56,536 bases of DNA, from NCBI GenBank assembly GCA_004293935.1, contig RDZH01000020.1:1-56536 (forward strand), read 5' to 3'. Made by a program: the position numbers and the translations under genes. The notes below the pieces were generated by a model, which saw nothing but the letters and a program-made list of their open reading frames with translations, was not told the origin of the DNA and did no database searches. Every line of letters starts with the position of its first letter. The stretch's first letter is position 1. Below, one piece after another: positions 39,730 through 50,186 of this stretch. The stretch is from Alphaproteobacteria bacterium (GTDB taxonomy: Bacteria; Pseudomonadota; Alphaproteobacteria; Rickettsiales; UBA998).

Positions 39730-40910
39730 TAGCGATCAATCTCCCCAAATACCACATCCAACGTCCCAATAATCGCGCTAACATCAGCAAGCATATGCCC
39801 TTTGCCTAAAAAATCCAACGCTTGCAAATGCGCAAACCCCGGAGCACGTATCTTGCAACGATACGGCTTGCTTGATCCATCCGAAATAAGATAGACCCCA
39901 AACTCGCCTTTCGGTGCTTCCACTGCGGTATAGGTTTCCCCTTCAGGCACGCGGAATCCTTCCGTATATAACTTAAAGTGATTAATGAGTGCTTCCATCG
40001 AATGTTTCATCAAACCACGCTTCGGCGGTGCAACTTTCACATCAGCCGTCATGATCTCACCCTCGGGCATTTTAGCGACACATTGCTGCACGATTTTTAG
40101 TGATTCCCGCATTTCTTCCATGCGCACGAGGTAGCGATCATAGCAATCACCATTTTTACCAATCGCAACATTAAACTCTAGTTCGTCATAGACATCATAC
40201 GGTTGCGACTTGCGCAAATCCCATGCGATGTTAGAGCCGCGAAGCATTGGTCCTGAAAAACCCCATGCAAGGGCATCTGCTTTCGATACTACGCCAATAT
40301 CGACAGTACGCTGCTTCCAGATACGGTTTTCTGTAAGCAAACCCTCCACATCATCAATATATGCGCCAAACCCACGACAAAATGCATCAATATCTTCCAA
40401 CATACCTGCGGGAATATCTTGATGCACCCCCCCCGGTCGAAAATAAGCAGAGTGAAACCGCGCACCCGATGCACGTTCATAAAATTCCAGCATTTTTTCG
40501 CGTTCTTCAAACATCCAAAGCAAAGGAGTCATCGCGCCAACATCTAATGCTTGGGTAGTGACGTTCAAAATATGATTCAAAATACGGGTAAGTTCTGCAA
40601 ACATCACACGAATATATTGCGCCCGTTTCGGCACTTCACAGCCAAGCAACTTCTCCACGGCAAGTGCAAAACAATGCTCTTGGCACATAGGTGACACATA
40701 ATCAAGACGATCAAAATAGGGCAAAGCCTGCACATAGGTCTTATGCTCGATCAATTTTTCCGTTCCACGATGCAGCAACCCAATATGCGGATCAGCGCGA
40801 TCCACCACCTCACCATCCATCTCAAGCACAAGGCGTAACACTCCGTGCGCTGCGGGATGTTGCGGCCCGAAATTGATGGTCATATTTTTCAAATCAACAT
40901 TATGATCCAT
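39729..40910 (-). CDS. nuoD: NADH-quinone oxidoreductase subunit D
   Basis: This 393-residue 49-kDa-type subunit lines the quinone pocket beside the N2 cluster. It starts with [15 protein letters not shown], which carries the conserved quinone-pocket His, and ends [12 protein letters not shown] as is universal. It is distantly related to [NiFe]-hydrogenase large subunits without their metal Cys ligands. It lies 3 nt after nuoC, and its stop overlaps the start of the inserted methyltransferase. Confidence 0.97.
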   Translation of the reverse strand: MDHNVDLKNMTINFGPQHPAAHGVLRLVLEMDGEVVDRADPHIGLLHRGTEKLIEHKTYVQALPYFDRLDYVSPMCQEHCFALAVEKLLGCEVPKRAQYIRVMFAELTRILNHILNVTTQALDVGAMTPLLWMFEEREKMLEFYERASGARFHSAYFRPGGVHQDIPAGMLEDIDAFCRGFGAYIDDVEGLLTENRIWKQRTVDIGVVSKADALAWGFSGPMLRGSNIAWDLRKSQPYDVYDELEFNVAIGKNGDCYDRYLVRMEEMRESLKIVQQCVAKMPEGEIMTADVKVAPPKRGLMKHSMEALINHFKLYTEGFRVPEGETYTAVEAPKGEFGVYLISDGSSKPYRCKIRAPGFAHLQALDFLGKGHMLADVSAIIGTLDVVFGEIDR

Positions 40911-40913
40911 AAC

Positions 40914-41519
40914 TCATCCAACCTTAGCTTTTTCATCCCCAGGAAGCGCATAACGCGCCCCTTCCCACGGACTCATATAATCAAAATCACGGTACGCTTG
41001 CGGTAAATTCACAGGTTCATACACAACCGCTTTTTTCTCAGGATTATAGCGCAACTCAACATAACCTGTTAGCGGAAAATCTTTGCGCAACGGATGCCCA
41101 TCAAAGCCATAATCGGTCAAAATACGGCGTAAATCAGGATTGCCCGCAAACAACACACCGTACATATCCCATACTTCACGCTCATACCACCCTGCAGCAG
41201 GGAATAACGCAACCAAGGATGGAACAGGCGTTTCTTCATCCGTCATCAACTTAACGCGTATACGCATATTGTGTGTATGGCTAAGAAGCTGATAGACAAC
41301 ATCAAAACGCTGCGGACGTGCAGGAAAATCCACCCCCGCAATATCTACCAACATCATAAATTTGCATTTGGGATCATCATGCAAAAATGCCATCACATCG
41401 ACTAAAAATTCTGGACGCACGTCCAAAATAAGTTCTCCATGCACAAAATACCCATGCACATCCTTATCATGCAACTGTTCTTGCACATAATCACAGACTT
41501 TTTGCAACCGATCTGCCAT
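40914..41519 (-). CDS. nuoC: NADH-quinone oxidoreductase subunit C
   Basis: This 201-residue 30-kDa-type peripheral subunit has the signature [40 protein letters not shown]. It bridges NuoD and NuoI and has no redox cofactor. It is a separate gene here, not fused to nuoD as in E. coli. Spacing is 3 nt to both nuoB and nuoD. Confidence 0.97.
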   Translation of the reverse strand: MADRLQKVCDYVQEQLHDKDVHGYFVHGELILDVRPEFLVDVMAFLHDDPKCKFMMLVDIAGVDFPARPQRFDVVYQLLSHTHNMRIRVKLMTDEETPVPSLVALFPAAGWYEREVWDMYGVLFAGNPDLRRILTDYGFDGHPLRKDFPLTGYVELRYNPEKKAVVYEPVNLPQAYRDFDYMSPWEGARYALPGDEKAKVG

Positions 41520-41522
41520 ATC

Positions 41523-42083
41523 TTACCTACGAATAGTTCCTGTGCGTTCAATTTTGCGCTTCAGCAATAAAATCCCATACATCAATGCCTCGGCCGTGGG
41601 AGGACACCCCGGAACATAGACATCAACGGGTACAATACGGTCACAACCCCGCACCACAGAATAGGAATAATGGTAATACCCACCACCATTCGCACAACTG
41701 CCCATCGAAATCACATAACGTGGCTCTGCCATTTGGTCATAGACTTTACGAAGTGCGGGTGCCATTTTATTGCACAACGTACCCGCCACAATCATTACGT
41801 CTGCCTGACGTGGCGAAGGACGGAACACAACCCCTAAGCGATCCATATCATAACGGCTTGCGGCTGCTTGCATCATCTCCACCGCGCAACATGCCAAACC
41901 GAACGTCATAGGCCATAATGAACCTGTGCGCGCCCAATTCACGACTTTGTCTAGCTTAGCGACAACAAAGCCCTTATCCTGAAACTCATCCATAACGCTA
42001 GTGAGCAATGCATCTTGCTCAATACCCGGCAAAATAGGAACATTGCCCGAAGGAATAATCCCGTGTTCGTTTTCTACTCCCAC
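41523..42083 (-). CDS. nuoB: NADH-quinone oxidoreductase subunit B
   Basis: This 186-residue subunit carries the terminal N2 [4Fe-4S] cluster: tandem Cys in ACCAVEMM (65 and 66), Cys130 in [14 protein letters not shown] and Cys160 in [11 protein letters not shown] chose the GTG at 42083 because a strong AAGGAG site lies 7 nt upstream; an ATG at 42104 is in frame but has no Shine-Dalgarno. Either start overlaps the nuoA 3' end. It delivers electrons to quinone. Confidence 0.95.
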   Translation of the reverse strand: MGVENEHGIIPSGNVPILPGIEQDALLTSVMDEFQDKGFVVAKLDKVVNWARTGSLWPMTFGLACCAVEMMQAAASRYDMDRLGVVFRPSPRQADVMIVAGTLCNKMAPALRKVYDQMAEPRYVISMGSCANGGGYYHYSYSVVRGCDRIVPVDVYVPGCPPTAEALMYGILLLKRKIERTGTIRR

Positions 42084-42442
42084 TCTAACGCTCCTTTTTT
42101 CCATTCATAAATAAAACCAATGGTCAAAATACCCAAAAATACCATCATCGACCAAAAACCCAAATCACCAATATCCCCTAAGGTGATCGCCCATGGGAAT
42201 AAGAATGCTACTTCTAAATCAAAAATGATAAATAAAATCGCAACCAAATAAAAACGCACATCAAACTTGCCACGCGCATCACCAAATGGTTCAAAACCAC
42301 ACTCATATTGCGATAATTTTTCATTATCGGGCTTCCCACCTCGGGAAACGATCATCGGTGCAACAGTCATTAATGTTGCAATCATCAATGCTACCCCTAG
42401 AAAAACCAAAATTGGAAAATAGGAAGCGACAACTTCTTGCAT
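42074..42442 (-). CDS. nuoA: NADH-quinone oxidoreductase subunit A
   Basis: This 122-residue, three-helix membrane subunit is the first gene of the complex I operon. It has the [20 protein letters not shown] loop with the conserved Cys and the [12 protein letters not shown] helix. It packs near the quinone entry. About 136 nt lie between it and yggT; a 7-bp inverted repeat in that gap is a possible operator. Confidence 0.96.
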   Translation of the reverse strand: MQEVVASYFPILVFLGVALMIATLMTVAPMIVSRGGKPDNEKLSQYECGFEPFGDARGKFDVRFYLVAILFIIFDLEVAFLFPWAITLGDIGDLGFWSMMVFLGILTIGFIYEWKKGALEWE

Positions 42443-42481
42443 AAAACCTACTTATGAGTTCAACAAAATCTCTGCTTTCGG

Positions 42482-42509
42482 TTGTAACCTATTGCGCTTT
42501 TAGTTACAA
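42482..42509 (-). promoter_or_regulatory. Inverted repeat TTGTAAC-N14-GTTACAA upstream of nuoA
   Basis: A perfect 7-bp inverted repeat (42482-42488 and 42503-42509) lies about 40 to 67 nt upstream of the nuoA ATG, in the position expected for an operator or promoter of the whole nuo operon. On the minus strand TTTACA and TTGTAA elements overlap it. No regulator can be assigned. Confidence 0.35.
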
Positions 42510-42578
42510 TGTAAAAATGCGTAATAAGCACGCTCATGCTACGTAATATTGCAGTGCGTCGCATCATTGTTTCCTTAT

Positions 42579-42863
42579 TCACGCGGTATAAAAGATAATG
42601 GCGCGCTGCAAAAACTGCAATCCCAAAATCACGATAAGCGGAGAAAAATCGATCCCCCCTATGGCAGGAATAAGACCACGCACGCGACTAAATATCGGAT
42701 CTAACACCCGATCCAGAACATTATTGACACGTGATACAATAGGATGATAGCGATTCACTATCCCAAACTGAATCAGCAAGGACAATACAAACGACACAAA
42801 AACCGCCAGCAACACCAAATCAATCAGTTGCACCACAAGCCACACAAAAGGATTTACTCCCAT
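42579..42863 (-). CDS. YggT family membrane protein
   Basis: This 94-residue protein has two hydrophobic segments (about 8-33 and 70-90) separated by the YggT motif region HPIVSRVNNVLDRVLDPIFSRVRGLIP. YggT proteins are small inner-membrane proteins linked to osmotic or division-associated functions in various bacteria; the exact role is not fixed. It follows purU by 11 nt on the same strand. Confidence 0.88.
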   Translation of the reverse strand: MGVNPFVWLVVQLIDLVLLAVFVSFVLSLLIQFGIVNRYHPIVSRVNNVLDRVLDPIFSRVRGLIPAIGGIDFSPLIVILGLQFLQRAIIFYTA

Positions 42864-42874
42864 TTTTCTTCTCC

Positions 42875-43771
42875 TTAAAAAACTACTGTCTTGTTGCCAT
42901 TAAGCAACAAACGATGCTCAGCATGATAACGCACGGCTTTATATAAGACATTACTCTCAATTTCTTCACCCATACGCACTAATTCTTCCACCGCACATGT
43001 ATGACTCACCCGTCCGACTTCCTGCTCAATGATCGGACCTTCATCCAAATCTTGCGTCACATAATGTGCCGTTGCGCCAATAATTTTTACCCCGCGTTGA
43101 TGCGCTTGATGATAAGGTTTCGCACCCTTAAAACTTGGCAAAAATGAATGATGGATATTGATCGCCTTGCCTTCAAAGGAACGGCATAAAGCGGGAGAAA
43201 GAATCTGCATATATCGTGCCAGCACGACTAAATCAATCTGATAACGCTCAGCAAGTTCCAACACACGCTCTTCTTGCGCTAATTTGCTATGTGACTCCAC
43301 AGGCAAATGATAATAGGGAATATCATACCATGCGACAAGCCGTTGTAAATCCGGATGGTTAGAAACAACCACAGGAATCTCAATCGGCAAACTATTATTC
43401 TGATAACGATGCAATAATGTGTTTAAGCAATGGCTTACTTTAGAAACCATAATCATCACCCGCGTGCGCTTATGGGCATCATGCATCTGCCAGTGCATGG
43501 AAAATGGGCGCGCTACATGCTCAACAAACAACGCCTTTAATGCATCATGGGATGGTGTACGTTCCCCTGCGCGAAAATGGATACGTTGAAAAAAAGTCTG
43601 CGTTACAGGATCGCCATATTGCGTTGCTTCAAGGATAAAGCCATCATGCGAGGCAATAAAACCTGCAACGCTTGCGACAATATTCCCCACATCAGGACAC
43701 GCAATCGTCAAGACATATTCCGCACGCTGCACATTTGACGGCACTAAATAGAGAGGTTCATCATGTTTCAT
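42875..43771 (-). CDS. purU: Formyltetrahydrofolate deformylase
   Basis: This 298-residue cytoplasmic enzyme hydrolyses 10-formyl-tetrahydrofolate to formate and tetrahydrofolate. An N-terminal ACT regulatory domain (about 15-95, CPDVGNIVASVAGFI) is followed by the formyl-transferase-like domain with NIHHSFLPSFKGAKPYHQA, GATAHYVTQDLDEGPII and the catalytic Asp in the latter. Length is normal. It balances the one-carbon pool that also supplies methionine and SAM. Downstream of divL with a gap of about 70 nt. Confidence 0.95.
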   Translation of the reverse strand: MKHDEPLYLVPSNVQRAEYVLTIACPDVGNIVASVAGFIASHDGFILEATQYGDPVTQTFFQRIHFRAGERTPSHDALKALFVEHVARPFSMHWQMHDAHKRTRVMIMVSKVSHCLNTLLHRYQNNSLPIEIPVVVSNHPDLQRLVAWYDIPYYHLPVESHSKLAQEERVLELAERYQIDLVVLARYMQILSPALCRSFEGKAINIHHSFLPSFKGAKPYHQAHQRGVKIIGATAHYVTQDLDEGPIIEQEVGRVSHTCAVEELVRMGEEIESNVLYKAVRYHAEHRLLLNGNKTVVF

Positions 43772-43843
43772 AAAATCACTTATAGAGCAAATAAATGCAT
43801 ATCACAACTATGTTTTGCATATTCTATACTCACTATAGAGCAT

Positions 43844-46270
43844 TCACATATTCTTTAAGTCTAGCGCAAAAACCTGAGGTGCTTTTAGGGGAACATGCTT
43901 TGCTTCCTCATTCTCTCTTTTTTGGGCATCGGGAATCCAGCACGTAACACGCGTCCCCTCACCTTTTTGAGATTCTAAATGAACCTTTCCGCCATGCATC
44001 TCAACAAAATTTTTGACTAAGGATAAGCCAAGACCTGCTCCAGAAATACGCCTTCCTGCACTACCACGACTAAAATTCTTGAAAATTTCGTCATGTTCCT
44101 CTTGTTCAATCCCCACACCATAATCTTGCACCCAGAAAGTCACGCCACCATCCTGACGCAACGCTCCAAATGCGAATTGCCCACTAGGATTAGAATATTT
44201 CACAGCATTACTAAGCAAGTGAAACATAATGATACGCACACGTTTTTCGTCGGCACATAATGTACCAATATTCGGATCGCAATGAATCTCTGCGGTAAGT
44301 TTATATTCTCGCAAACGCTGCTGCACTAATCCCAACATTGCCGTCAAGAGACGATACACATCAAAGGTGCGTAATTCCAACTCAAACAAGCCCGCTTCAA
44401 TGCTTGCAAGTTCCAAAATATCATTAATGACACGCGACAAATGCTGCCCTGCCATGTGAATTCCATCAACACATTCTCGTTGTTTCTGGTTCAAATCGCC
44501 AAAATAATTATTCTGTAGCATTTCCGCATAACCTGAAATTGAAGTCAGTGGTGAGCGCAGTTCATACGACGTATTCGCCAAAAATTCAAGTTTCAACTTG
44601 TCACTTGCCTGCAATGCTTCATTACGTTCACGCAAGGATCGTTCAACCAAAGTTGTGGCGGTAATATCAACATAGGTAAACAACACCCCGCCATCGGGCA
44701 AAGGAATGACATTGCAATCAAGCACCGAATTATCATTACGATCAATCCGACGATTAAACGAATGACGCGACTGCACACGCGCTAAAAAGGATGATTTATA
44801 TTCTTCCCAATCATCCCCGACATAAAATTTACGTTTTTTTTCCAAGACATTACTAATATGCGTGCCGTTGGGCATATCTTTTTCTTCCAGATTCCACAAC
44901 AACAAAAAGACAGGATTTTTCAACCGCAATCGCCCATCTTCACCAAACACAACAACGCCTTCAAAAAGATTATCCAGCGTTTCACGTTGTACGGCGATCA
45001 GGGTGTTGTAGGAACTTTCCAATGCATAGCGATCCGTTACATCCTCGTCGATAAATAATACACCTCCCATGGAATGCGGGATCAATACATTACGCAACGT
45101 CCTACCATCTGGTAAATAGGATACTTCCTCATGCGGGTCTTTCACTTCGGTAAATAAACGCAATTTATGCTGTTTATAGGCTTGGAAATTAATCTGTTCG
45201 GGAAGTTTACGCGCTTCTCGTAGATATTCCATCACCTCAGAAAGTGTGGGTTCAGTTTTCAGCCATGCTTCCTCCACACCCCAAATACGCACATACGCAC
45301 GATTATAATATTTTAAGCGCATATTTTCGCCAAATATCGACATGGCACTCAGCGAGCTTTCTAAAATATCATCCAAGGTTGTGAGATGATCCAAAATGCG
45401 CGCCTGCGCTTCCTCCAATGACGATACATCCAGAGCATAACCAATAGTTCCACCAAATTCAGGGCGATATTCCTGCACCACGTCAAAATAATGACGTTGT
45501 CCATCCACAAAAAAACGTTGTCGCGCTGTTTGTATTTTCTTCTCTAATTTTGCGGTCTGCGCAAGGTTAGCAGCATTTTTGTACAGCTCAGGTATTTTTC
45601 CATCACCATAGACTGCAATATCTTGATTATCATCAATAAGTTGCATATAGGCAATATTGCAATAACGCACCGTACCATCTTCCGCACGCACCCATACGGG
45701 ATAGGCTAGGCTATTGAGTGTATCCCCATAAAATTGCGACTGCTTTTTCAGCAATTCATATTCTTTCTGCACCGCAAGCATTTTGCGATGCGCTTTGGAG
45801 ATCGGGCGCATCATCAGCATCTTAGCGGTTTTGCCACGCCATGGCACTGCTTCGACAATAATTTCTAACGTATCTCCCTGCGCCATACGAATGATACGCG
45901 AGCGTTCCATCGATTCTTTCATCATAGGTTCTTCTTGCTGTTCGATCATGGAAGAAAGATATTTTTTATCTTCTTCCATCACCATCGCCAGAAAATCATC
46001 TATGCGGGAAAATATCGGACGTGTTTCAAACAAACGCCGCACGCCTTGCGAAAAAAGAATGCGATGATCTTTTGAGTGCCAAATCACTACGCCCCATCCC
46101 GCACGATCAAATGCTGCAAGTGCCAAGGTAGAAACTTCAACATTGCCTCGTTTTCGGCGCATAAACCAACGGTGCGTGATCACAATCAGCATCGCACCCA
46201 ACAATAGAAGCACCCCATAGCCCAATTCTACGGGATGTGCGATCATGAAATCTGCAAGCGATGCACTCAT
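43844..46270 (-). CDS. divL: DivL-type PAS kinase with Tyr in place of the phospho-acceptor His
   Basis: This 808-residue membrane-anchored kinase-like protein has one N-terminal transmembrane segment (about 16-34), several PAS-like regions (to about residue 545), a dimerisation helix and an HATPase domain. The H-box reads ANTSYELRSPLTS, with Tyr569 where active kinases have His, the hallmark of Caulobacter DivL. The ATPase has NAVKYSN (N box), DYGVGIE and GAGLGLSLV. DivL regulates CckA and so CtrA phosphorylation in the alphaproteobacterial cell cycle. A position next to ahcY also fits DivL. With no His it should not autophosphorylate in the usual way. Confidence 0.88.
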   Translation of the reverse strand: MSASLADFMIAHPVELGYGVLLLLGAMLIVITHRWFMRRKRGNVEVSTLALAAFDRAGWGVVIWHSKDHRILFSQGVRRLFETRPIFSRIDDFLAMVMEEDKKYLSSMIEQQEEPMMKESMERSRIIRMAQGDTLEIIVEAVPWRGKTAKMLMMRPISKAHRKMLAVQKEYELLKKQSQFYGDTLNSLAYPVWVRAEDGTVRYCNIAYMQLIDDNQDIAVYGDGKIPELYKNAANLAQTAKLEKKIQTARQRFFVDGQRHYFDVVQEYRPEFGGTIGYALDVSSLEEAQARILDHLTTLDDILESSLSAMSIFGENMRLKYYNRAYVRIWGVEEAWLKTEPTLSEVMEYLREARKLPEQINFQAYKQHKLRLFTEVKDPHEEVSYLPDGRTLRNVLIPHSMGGVLFIDEDVTDRYALESSYNTLIAVQRETLDNLFEGVVVFGEDGRLRLKNPVFLLLWNLEEKDMPNGTHISNVLEKKRKFYVGDDWEEYKSSFLARVQSRHSFNRRIDRNDNSVLDCNVIPLPDGGVLFTYVDITATTLVERSLRERNEALQASDKLKLEFLANTSYELRSPLTSISGYAEMLQNNYFGDLNQKQRECVDGIHMAGQHLSRVINDILELASIEAGLFELELRTFDVYRLLTAMLGLVQQRLREYKLTAEIHCDPNIGTLCADEKRVRIIMFHLLSNAVKYSNPSGQFAFGALRQDGGVTFWVQDYGVGIEQEEHDEIFKNFSRGSAGRRISGAGLGLSLVKNFVEMHGGKVHLESQKGEGTRVTCWIPDAQKRENEEAKHVPLKAPQVFALDLKNM

Positions 46271-46293
46271 ATATATCCCATCAGCGTGGATTT

Positions 46294-47607
46294 TTAATAG
46301 CGATACGCATCCGTTTTGAACGGTCCTTGCACATCCACACCAATATAATTGGCTTGCGTTTCACTGAGCTTTGTTAGCTGCACACCTAATTTATCCAAAT
46401 GCAAGCGCGCCACTTTTTCATCCAACACCCGTGGCAACACATAGACTTGATGGGCATAATTGGCACTATGATTCCATAATTCAATTTGCGCCAATACTTG
46501 ATTGGTGAACGATGCACTCATCACAAAACTTGGATGCCCCGTTGCACAACCAAGATTCACCAAACGCCCTTTTGCTAGCACAATAATTCTTCTGCCGCTG
46601 GGCAACGTCACTTCATCTACTTGGGGTTTGATTTCATCCCACATACAATTTTTCAGTGCATCCACTTGTATTTCATTATCAAAATGCCCAATATTGCAGA
46701 CAATCGCACGATCTTTCATCTCACGCATATGATCCAAGGTGATAACATCCTTATTACCTGTGGCTGTCACAAATATATCTGCAAGCGGTGCTGCCTGCTC
46801 CATAGTGACCACTTCATAGCCCTGCATCGCAGCTTGTAACGCGCAAATTGGATCAATTTCAGTGACCAAAACACGCGCACCTTGACTTTTGAGTGCGTCG
46901 GCACAGCCCTTGCCCACATCCCCATATCCTGCAACAAGCGCGATTTTTCCTGCAATCATCACATCCGTTGCACGCTTCAACCCATCGGGCAAACTTTCAC
47001 GGCAACCATAGAGATTATCAAATTTTGATTTAGTGACGGAATCATTGACGTTGATAGCGGGCATTTTTAACGCACCAGCCTTCCACATTTCATGCAAACG
47101 CAAGACACCTGTCGTTGTCTCCTCCGATACACCGCGAATATCAGCAACCAATGCAGGGTATTTCTCATGGATAATTTTCGTTAAATCACCACCATCATCC
47201 AACAGCATATTAGGCTTCCACGATGGATTCCCCTCGATAGATTGATGAATACACCATTCATATTCTTCTTCTGTTTCACCCTTCCATGCAAATACGGGGA
47301 TACCCGCTACCGCAATCGCTGCCGCTGCATGATCTTGAGTGGAAAAGATATTGCATGAACTCCAGCGAACTTCTGCGCCAAGTGCCGTGAGTGTTTCAAT
47401 CAGCACTGCCGTTTGAATGGTCATATGCAAACATCCAACAATACGCGCACCTTTGAGCGGTTGCGTCGCGGCATATTCAGTACGCAACGCCATCAGCCCC
47501 GGCATTTCTGATTCCGCGAGGCTTATTTCTTTACGCCCCCACGGAGCAAGATTAATGTCACGCACTTTATAATCAGACGTATTTACCACAGCAGCAGATT
47601 GACTCAC
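46294..47607 (-). CDS. ahcY: Adenosylhomocysteinase
   Basis: This 437-residue NAD-dependent enzyme splits S-adenosylhomocysteine into adenosine and homocysteine, relieving inhibition of methyltransferases. Visible motifs are the NAD site [21 protein letters not shown], and the C-terminal family tail [17 protein letters not shown]. It starts with GTG, supported by an AGGAG site 7 nt upstream. It lies 23 nt before divL. The 152-nt leader up to 47759 was scanned by eye for an SAH riboswitch; none was recognised. Confidence 0.97.
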   Translation of the reverse strand: MSQSAAVVNTSDYKVRDINLAPWGRKEISLAESEMPGLMALRTEYAATQPLKGARIVGCLHMTIQTAVLIETLTALGAEVRWSSCNIFSTQDHAAAAIAVAGIPVFAWKGETEEEYEWCIHQSIEGNPSWKPNMLLDDGGDLTKIIHEKYPALVADIRGVSEETTTGVLRLHEMWKAGALKMPAINVNDSVTKSKFDNLYGCRESLPDGLKRATDVMIAGKIALVAGYGDVGKGCADALKSQGARVLVTEIDPICALQAAMQGYEVVTMEQAAPLADIFVTATGNKDVITLDHMREMKDRAIVCNIGHFDNEIQVDALKNCMWDEIKPQVDEVTLPSGRRIIVLAKGRLVNLGCATGHPSFVMSASFTNQVLAQIELWNHSANYAHQVYVLPRVLDEKVARLHLDKLGVQLTKLSETQANYIGVDVQGPFKTDAYRY

Positions 47608-47759
47608 AATAGAACTCCTAAAATATTATTTCATCGCTATTATGGCAGGCTTATTTCAAAAGGCAATGCCTAAGCGAACCGCCGTGTATTTTTGCGCAGC
47701 AATCGAATCATGAGGCTAAGATTGTTTCACAAAAAGCGCACAAGGGATGACACAATTCA

Positions 47760-49289
47760 CTATCTGTAATATTCCCAGCCACTGAGGTAATAATCCAACA
47801 CTATGGGCTTGTCTAACTGATTCACCTCAACATCGCTAACGAGGGTATCCTTATCAAAAACAAAGAACTTAGCGAAATTGGCATGATCCACATAGCGGGT
47901 GGAAACATCCAATTTTGGCTGTTCCTTCTTTAATTTTTCTTGACTTGCCAACACAAAACCCCACTCCCCAAAGGATGGTACATGGGCATGATAGGGATAC
48001 ATATGTACAAATCCTGCTGCTTGCACCGTTTTCGCAATGCTCCAATAGGCTTGTGGCGCAAAATAAGGACTTGTCGCTTGCGTCACCATCATGCCCCCTG
48101 CCCCTAGATTATTCTTTATCAACTGATAAAATTGCTTGCTATAGAGCCGTGCTAATCCATTATTATTCGGATCAGGTAAATCCGCAATAATCAGATCAAA
48201 TAATTGCTGATTTTCTTGCAGAAATCCAAAGGCATCCGCATTGACGATTCGGACTTTTTTTGAATGCAAACTCTGCTGATTTAATGAGGTTACATAGGGA
48301 TTATTGATGCCTAAATGCACCATTTTTTCATCGAGATCAACCACAATAATCTCTTCTATTTCTTCATAGCGCAATAGTTCACGCACCGCCAAGCCATCCC
48401 CTGCACCAAGCAGCAACACGCGATGCATCGGCATAAGGCGTACCGCAAACGGAATATGCACCAATGCTTCATGATAGCGATATTCATCGATCGAGGAAAA
48501 TTGCAGATTGCCATCAAGATACAGCCGTATATCATCACGATCTTTGGTAAGTATAATGCGTTGATATTGCGATTGATCACTAAAAACAATCCTATCCTCA
48601 TAGAGGCTTTGATCCCAATGTTCTAAGAAATAATGCGAAAATAGCATCATCCCCCCAAGAAGTACGGTAAGCGCAACGGTGATTTTTTTTAATAAGGGTG
48701 CGCGCTTCCCAATCTCATCATGAAATATCCACAACACCGCAAAGCCAATGGACATATTCACAAACCCAAATAATAAAGAAGATTGATACACCCCTATCAA
48801 CGGCAACAAGATGAACGGAAATGCCATGGTAGCAATCAGCGCACCAAAATAATCAAACGATAAAATCGTGGCAATCGTGACATTCAGTTGCACATAACGA
48901 TCCATCAAGCGTGTTAAAAAAGGTATCTCCAAGCCAATAAGCACACCAATCACAATGGTGAAAAACACATAACACACCAGAAATAAATCAGTATAAGCAT
49001 AGGCAAGGTACAATAGGGGAATGCTCAACCCACCAAGCAATGCCAATATAAGTTCAATCTGCACGAATCGAATCAGCAACCGATGTTCGATATATTTCGA
49101 CATCAACGTCCCCACCCCCATCGATGCCATATAGATACCAATGGTTAGCGAAAAAAACTTCACGCTATCACCAAGAAAATAAGAAGCCGTGGTAGCAATC
49201 AATAACTCATAAATAATCGAACACAAACCAGAGATAAAGGCTGCAAACACAAGGGTAATGGAATGGTTTTTATCATGCGCGTGCGTCAT
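47760..49289 (-). CDS. Membrane-anchored spermidine synthase-like protein
   Basis: This 509-residue protein has two parts. About seven transmembrane helices fill residues 1-220, and a C-terminal spermidine-synthase-type domain has LLLGAGDGLAVRELLRY (SAM site), VDLDEKM, NADAFGFL and IIADLPDP. The family transfers aminopropyl groups to polyamines, but the membrane-fused form has no settled substrate. The ATG at 49289 lies 7 nt after the small upstream gene; a GTG at 49322 would overlap it. It is the last gene of a four-gene cassette with a DUF350-like protein, in which such fused synthases recur. Confidence 0.85.
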   Translation of the reverse strand: MTHAHDKNHSITLVFAAFISGLCSIIYELLIATTASYFLGDSVKFFSLTIGIYMASMGVGTLMSKYIEHRLLIRFVQIELILALLGGLSIPLLYLAYAYTDLFLVCYVFFTIVIGVLIGLEIPFLTRLMDRYVQLNVTIATILSFDYFGALIATMAFPFILLPLIGVYQSSLLFGFVNMSIGFAVLWIFHDEIGKRAPLLKKITVALTVLLGGMMLFSHYFLEHWDQSLYEDRIVFSDQSQYQRIILTKDRDDIRLYLDGNLQFSSIDEYRYHEALVHIPFAVRLMPMHRVLLLGAGDGLAVRELLRYEEIEEIIVVDLDEKMVHLGINNPYVTSLNQQSLHSKKVRIVNADAFGFLQENQQLFDLIIADLPDPNNNGLARLYSKQFYQLIKNNLGAGGMMVTQATSPYFAPQAYWSIAKTVQAAGFVHMYPYHAHVPSFGEWGFVLASQEKLKKEQPKLDVSTRYVDHANFAKFFVFDKDTLVSDVEVNQLDKPIVLDYYLSGWEYYR

Positions 49290-49296
49290 GTGCTGC

Positions 49297-49530
49297 TCAT
49301 TTGCCACTACCGGGTCCACCACCTACACGATCCGTACCATTCACGCTGCCACTACGATTACTTGGTTCAGCATAGGTTGTTGGACCGCCCCAATACCAAA
49401 AGGATGGACCGCTATGATAGCCACGATAGCCCATATAGCCATAGCCATGCGAGGCAGGCGCAAAGAGCAAGCCATAGGTTAGCGTAAGCAGAACCGTGCA
49501 GGCTAGCATAATTTTTGTCGTACTCGTCAT
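49297..49530 (-). CDS. Small Gly/Tyr-rich exported protein
   Basis: A 77-residue protein with a predicted signal or anchor helix (about residues 5-25) and a mature part rich in Gly, Tyr, Trp and Ser (GYGYMGYRGYHSGPSFWYWGG), ending GGGPGSGK. The start at 49530 is chosen from a strong GGGGAGGG site; the frame is open further upstream but would overlap the previous gene. It lies between the two-TM protein and the spermidine-synthase-like gene with gaps of 14 and 7 nt. Function unknown; it is probably an extracytoplasmic partner of the cassette. Confidence 0.75.
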   Translation of the reverse strand: MTSTTKIMLACTVLLTLTYGLLFAPASHGYGYMGYRGYHSGPSFWYWGGPTTYAEPSNRSGSVNGTDRVGGGPGSGK

Positions 49531-49544
49531 GCAACTACCCTCCC

Positions 49545-50171
49545 CTAATATCCTGCATAGTTTGTTTGTGCGAGCATGTGACCATGCACTGTCTGCAACG
49601 CCACGCCAATCAAGCATGTAATCACAGCAAATATCATATGCGGTAGACTACTGCCACGTTTCTGACTGAGGGTAACGTGCATTTTATCGGTATTGTACGA
49701 TCCTTCTTTTTTGAAATTCAGATAATATTGCCCTGCTTGCGGAAATGTCACCTTCATGGAATAATCATTCTCTTGCTCACGCCACGCCCCTTCATCATCA
49801 TATCCCGTCTCATGCCACAGCTCTTGCCCAAAGGAGAAAAGATATTCCTTATTCGCATCCAACACCTCGCCCTCAATAAATACCCAGCTATTTTCAGGTA
49901 CATCGGATTGTATGGTGATTTCATACACTTCTTTGGCTTGCTTTACCATGAGTGGCCCCATAAGCACCATCTTCTCATTCTGTTGGTTATAGGTTGCATA
50001 TACTTCGCCATCATAAATCTTCTTGGTTTCTGTGGTGTAGAACAACGCCGTGATAAAACTGATGATGCTAAACAGAAAAAACACTAAAGCGACCTTCTTC
50101 CAATCAATCGCCTCCTTTGATGGTGGTTGTTGATAATCTTGATAGAGTCGTTCCGATAATTTATAAGCCAC
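49545..50171 (-). CDS. Two-TM protein with an extracytoplasmic beta domain (DUF4178-associated type)
   Basis: A 208-residue protein starting with GTG behind a GGGAG site. Membrane helices are at about 25-46 and 183-200, with a beta-rich domain between (WVFIEGEVLDANKEYLFSF, YDDEGAWREQENDYSMKVTF, QAGQYYLNF). This layout resembles the C-terminal half of DUF4178 proteins that accompany DUF350 and membrane spermidine synthases, but the cytoplasmic DUF4178 part itself is absent. The assignment is by memory of that family and context. Confidence 0.65.
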   Translation of the reverse strand: MAYKLSERLYQDYQQPPSKEAIDWKKVALVFFLFSIISFITALFYTTETKKIYDGEVYATYNQQNEKMVLMGPLMVKQAKEVYEITIQSDVPENSWVFIEGEVLDANKEYLFSFGQELWHETGYDDEGAWREQENDYSMKVTFPQAGQYYLNFKKEGSYNTDKMHVTLSQKRGSSLPHMIFAVITCLIGVALQTVHGHMLAQTNYAGY

Positions 50172-50186
50172 AACGCAACGCTCCCA

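Noticed and set aside
47608-47759. An SAH riboswitch in the ahcY leader.
   Set aside because: I could not find the conserved core by eye; only a plain AGGAG site and a short GGCATTGCC hairpin are visible. A covariance search would decide.
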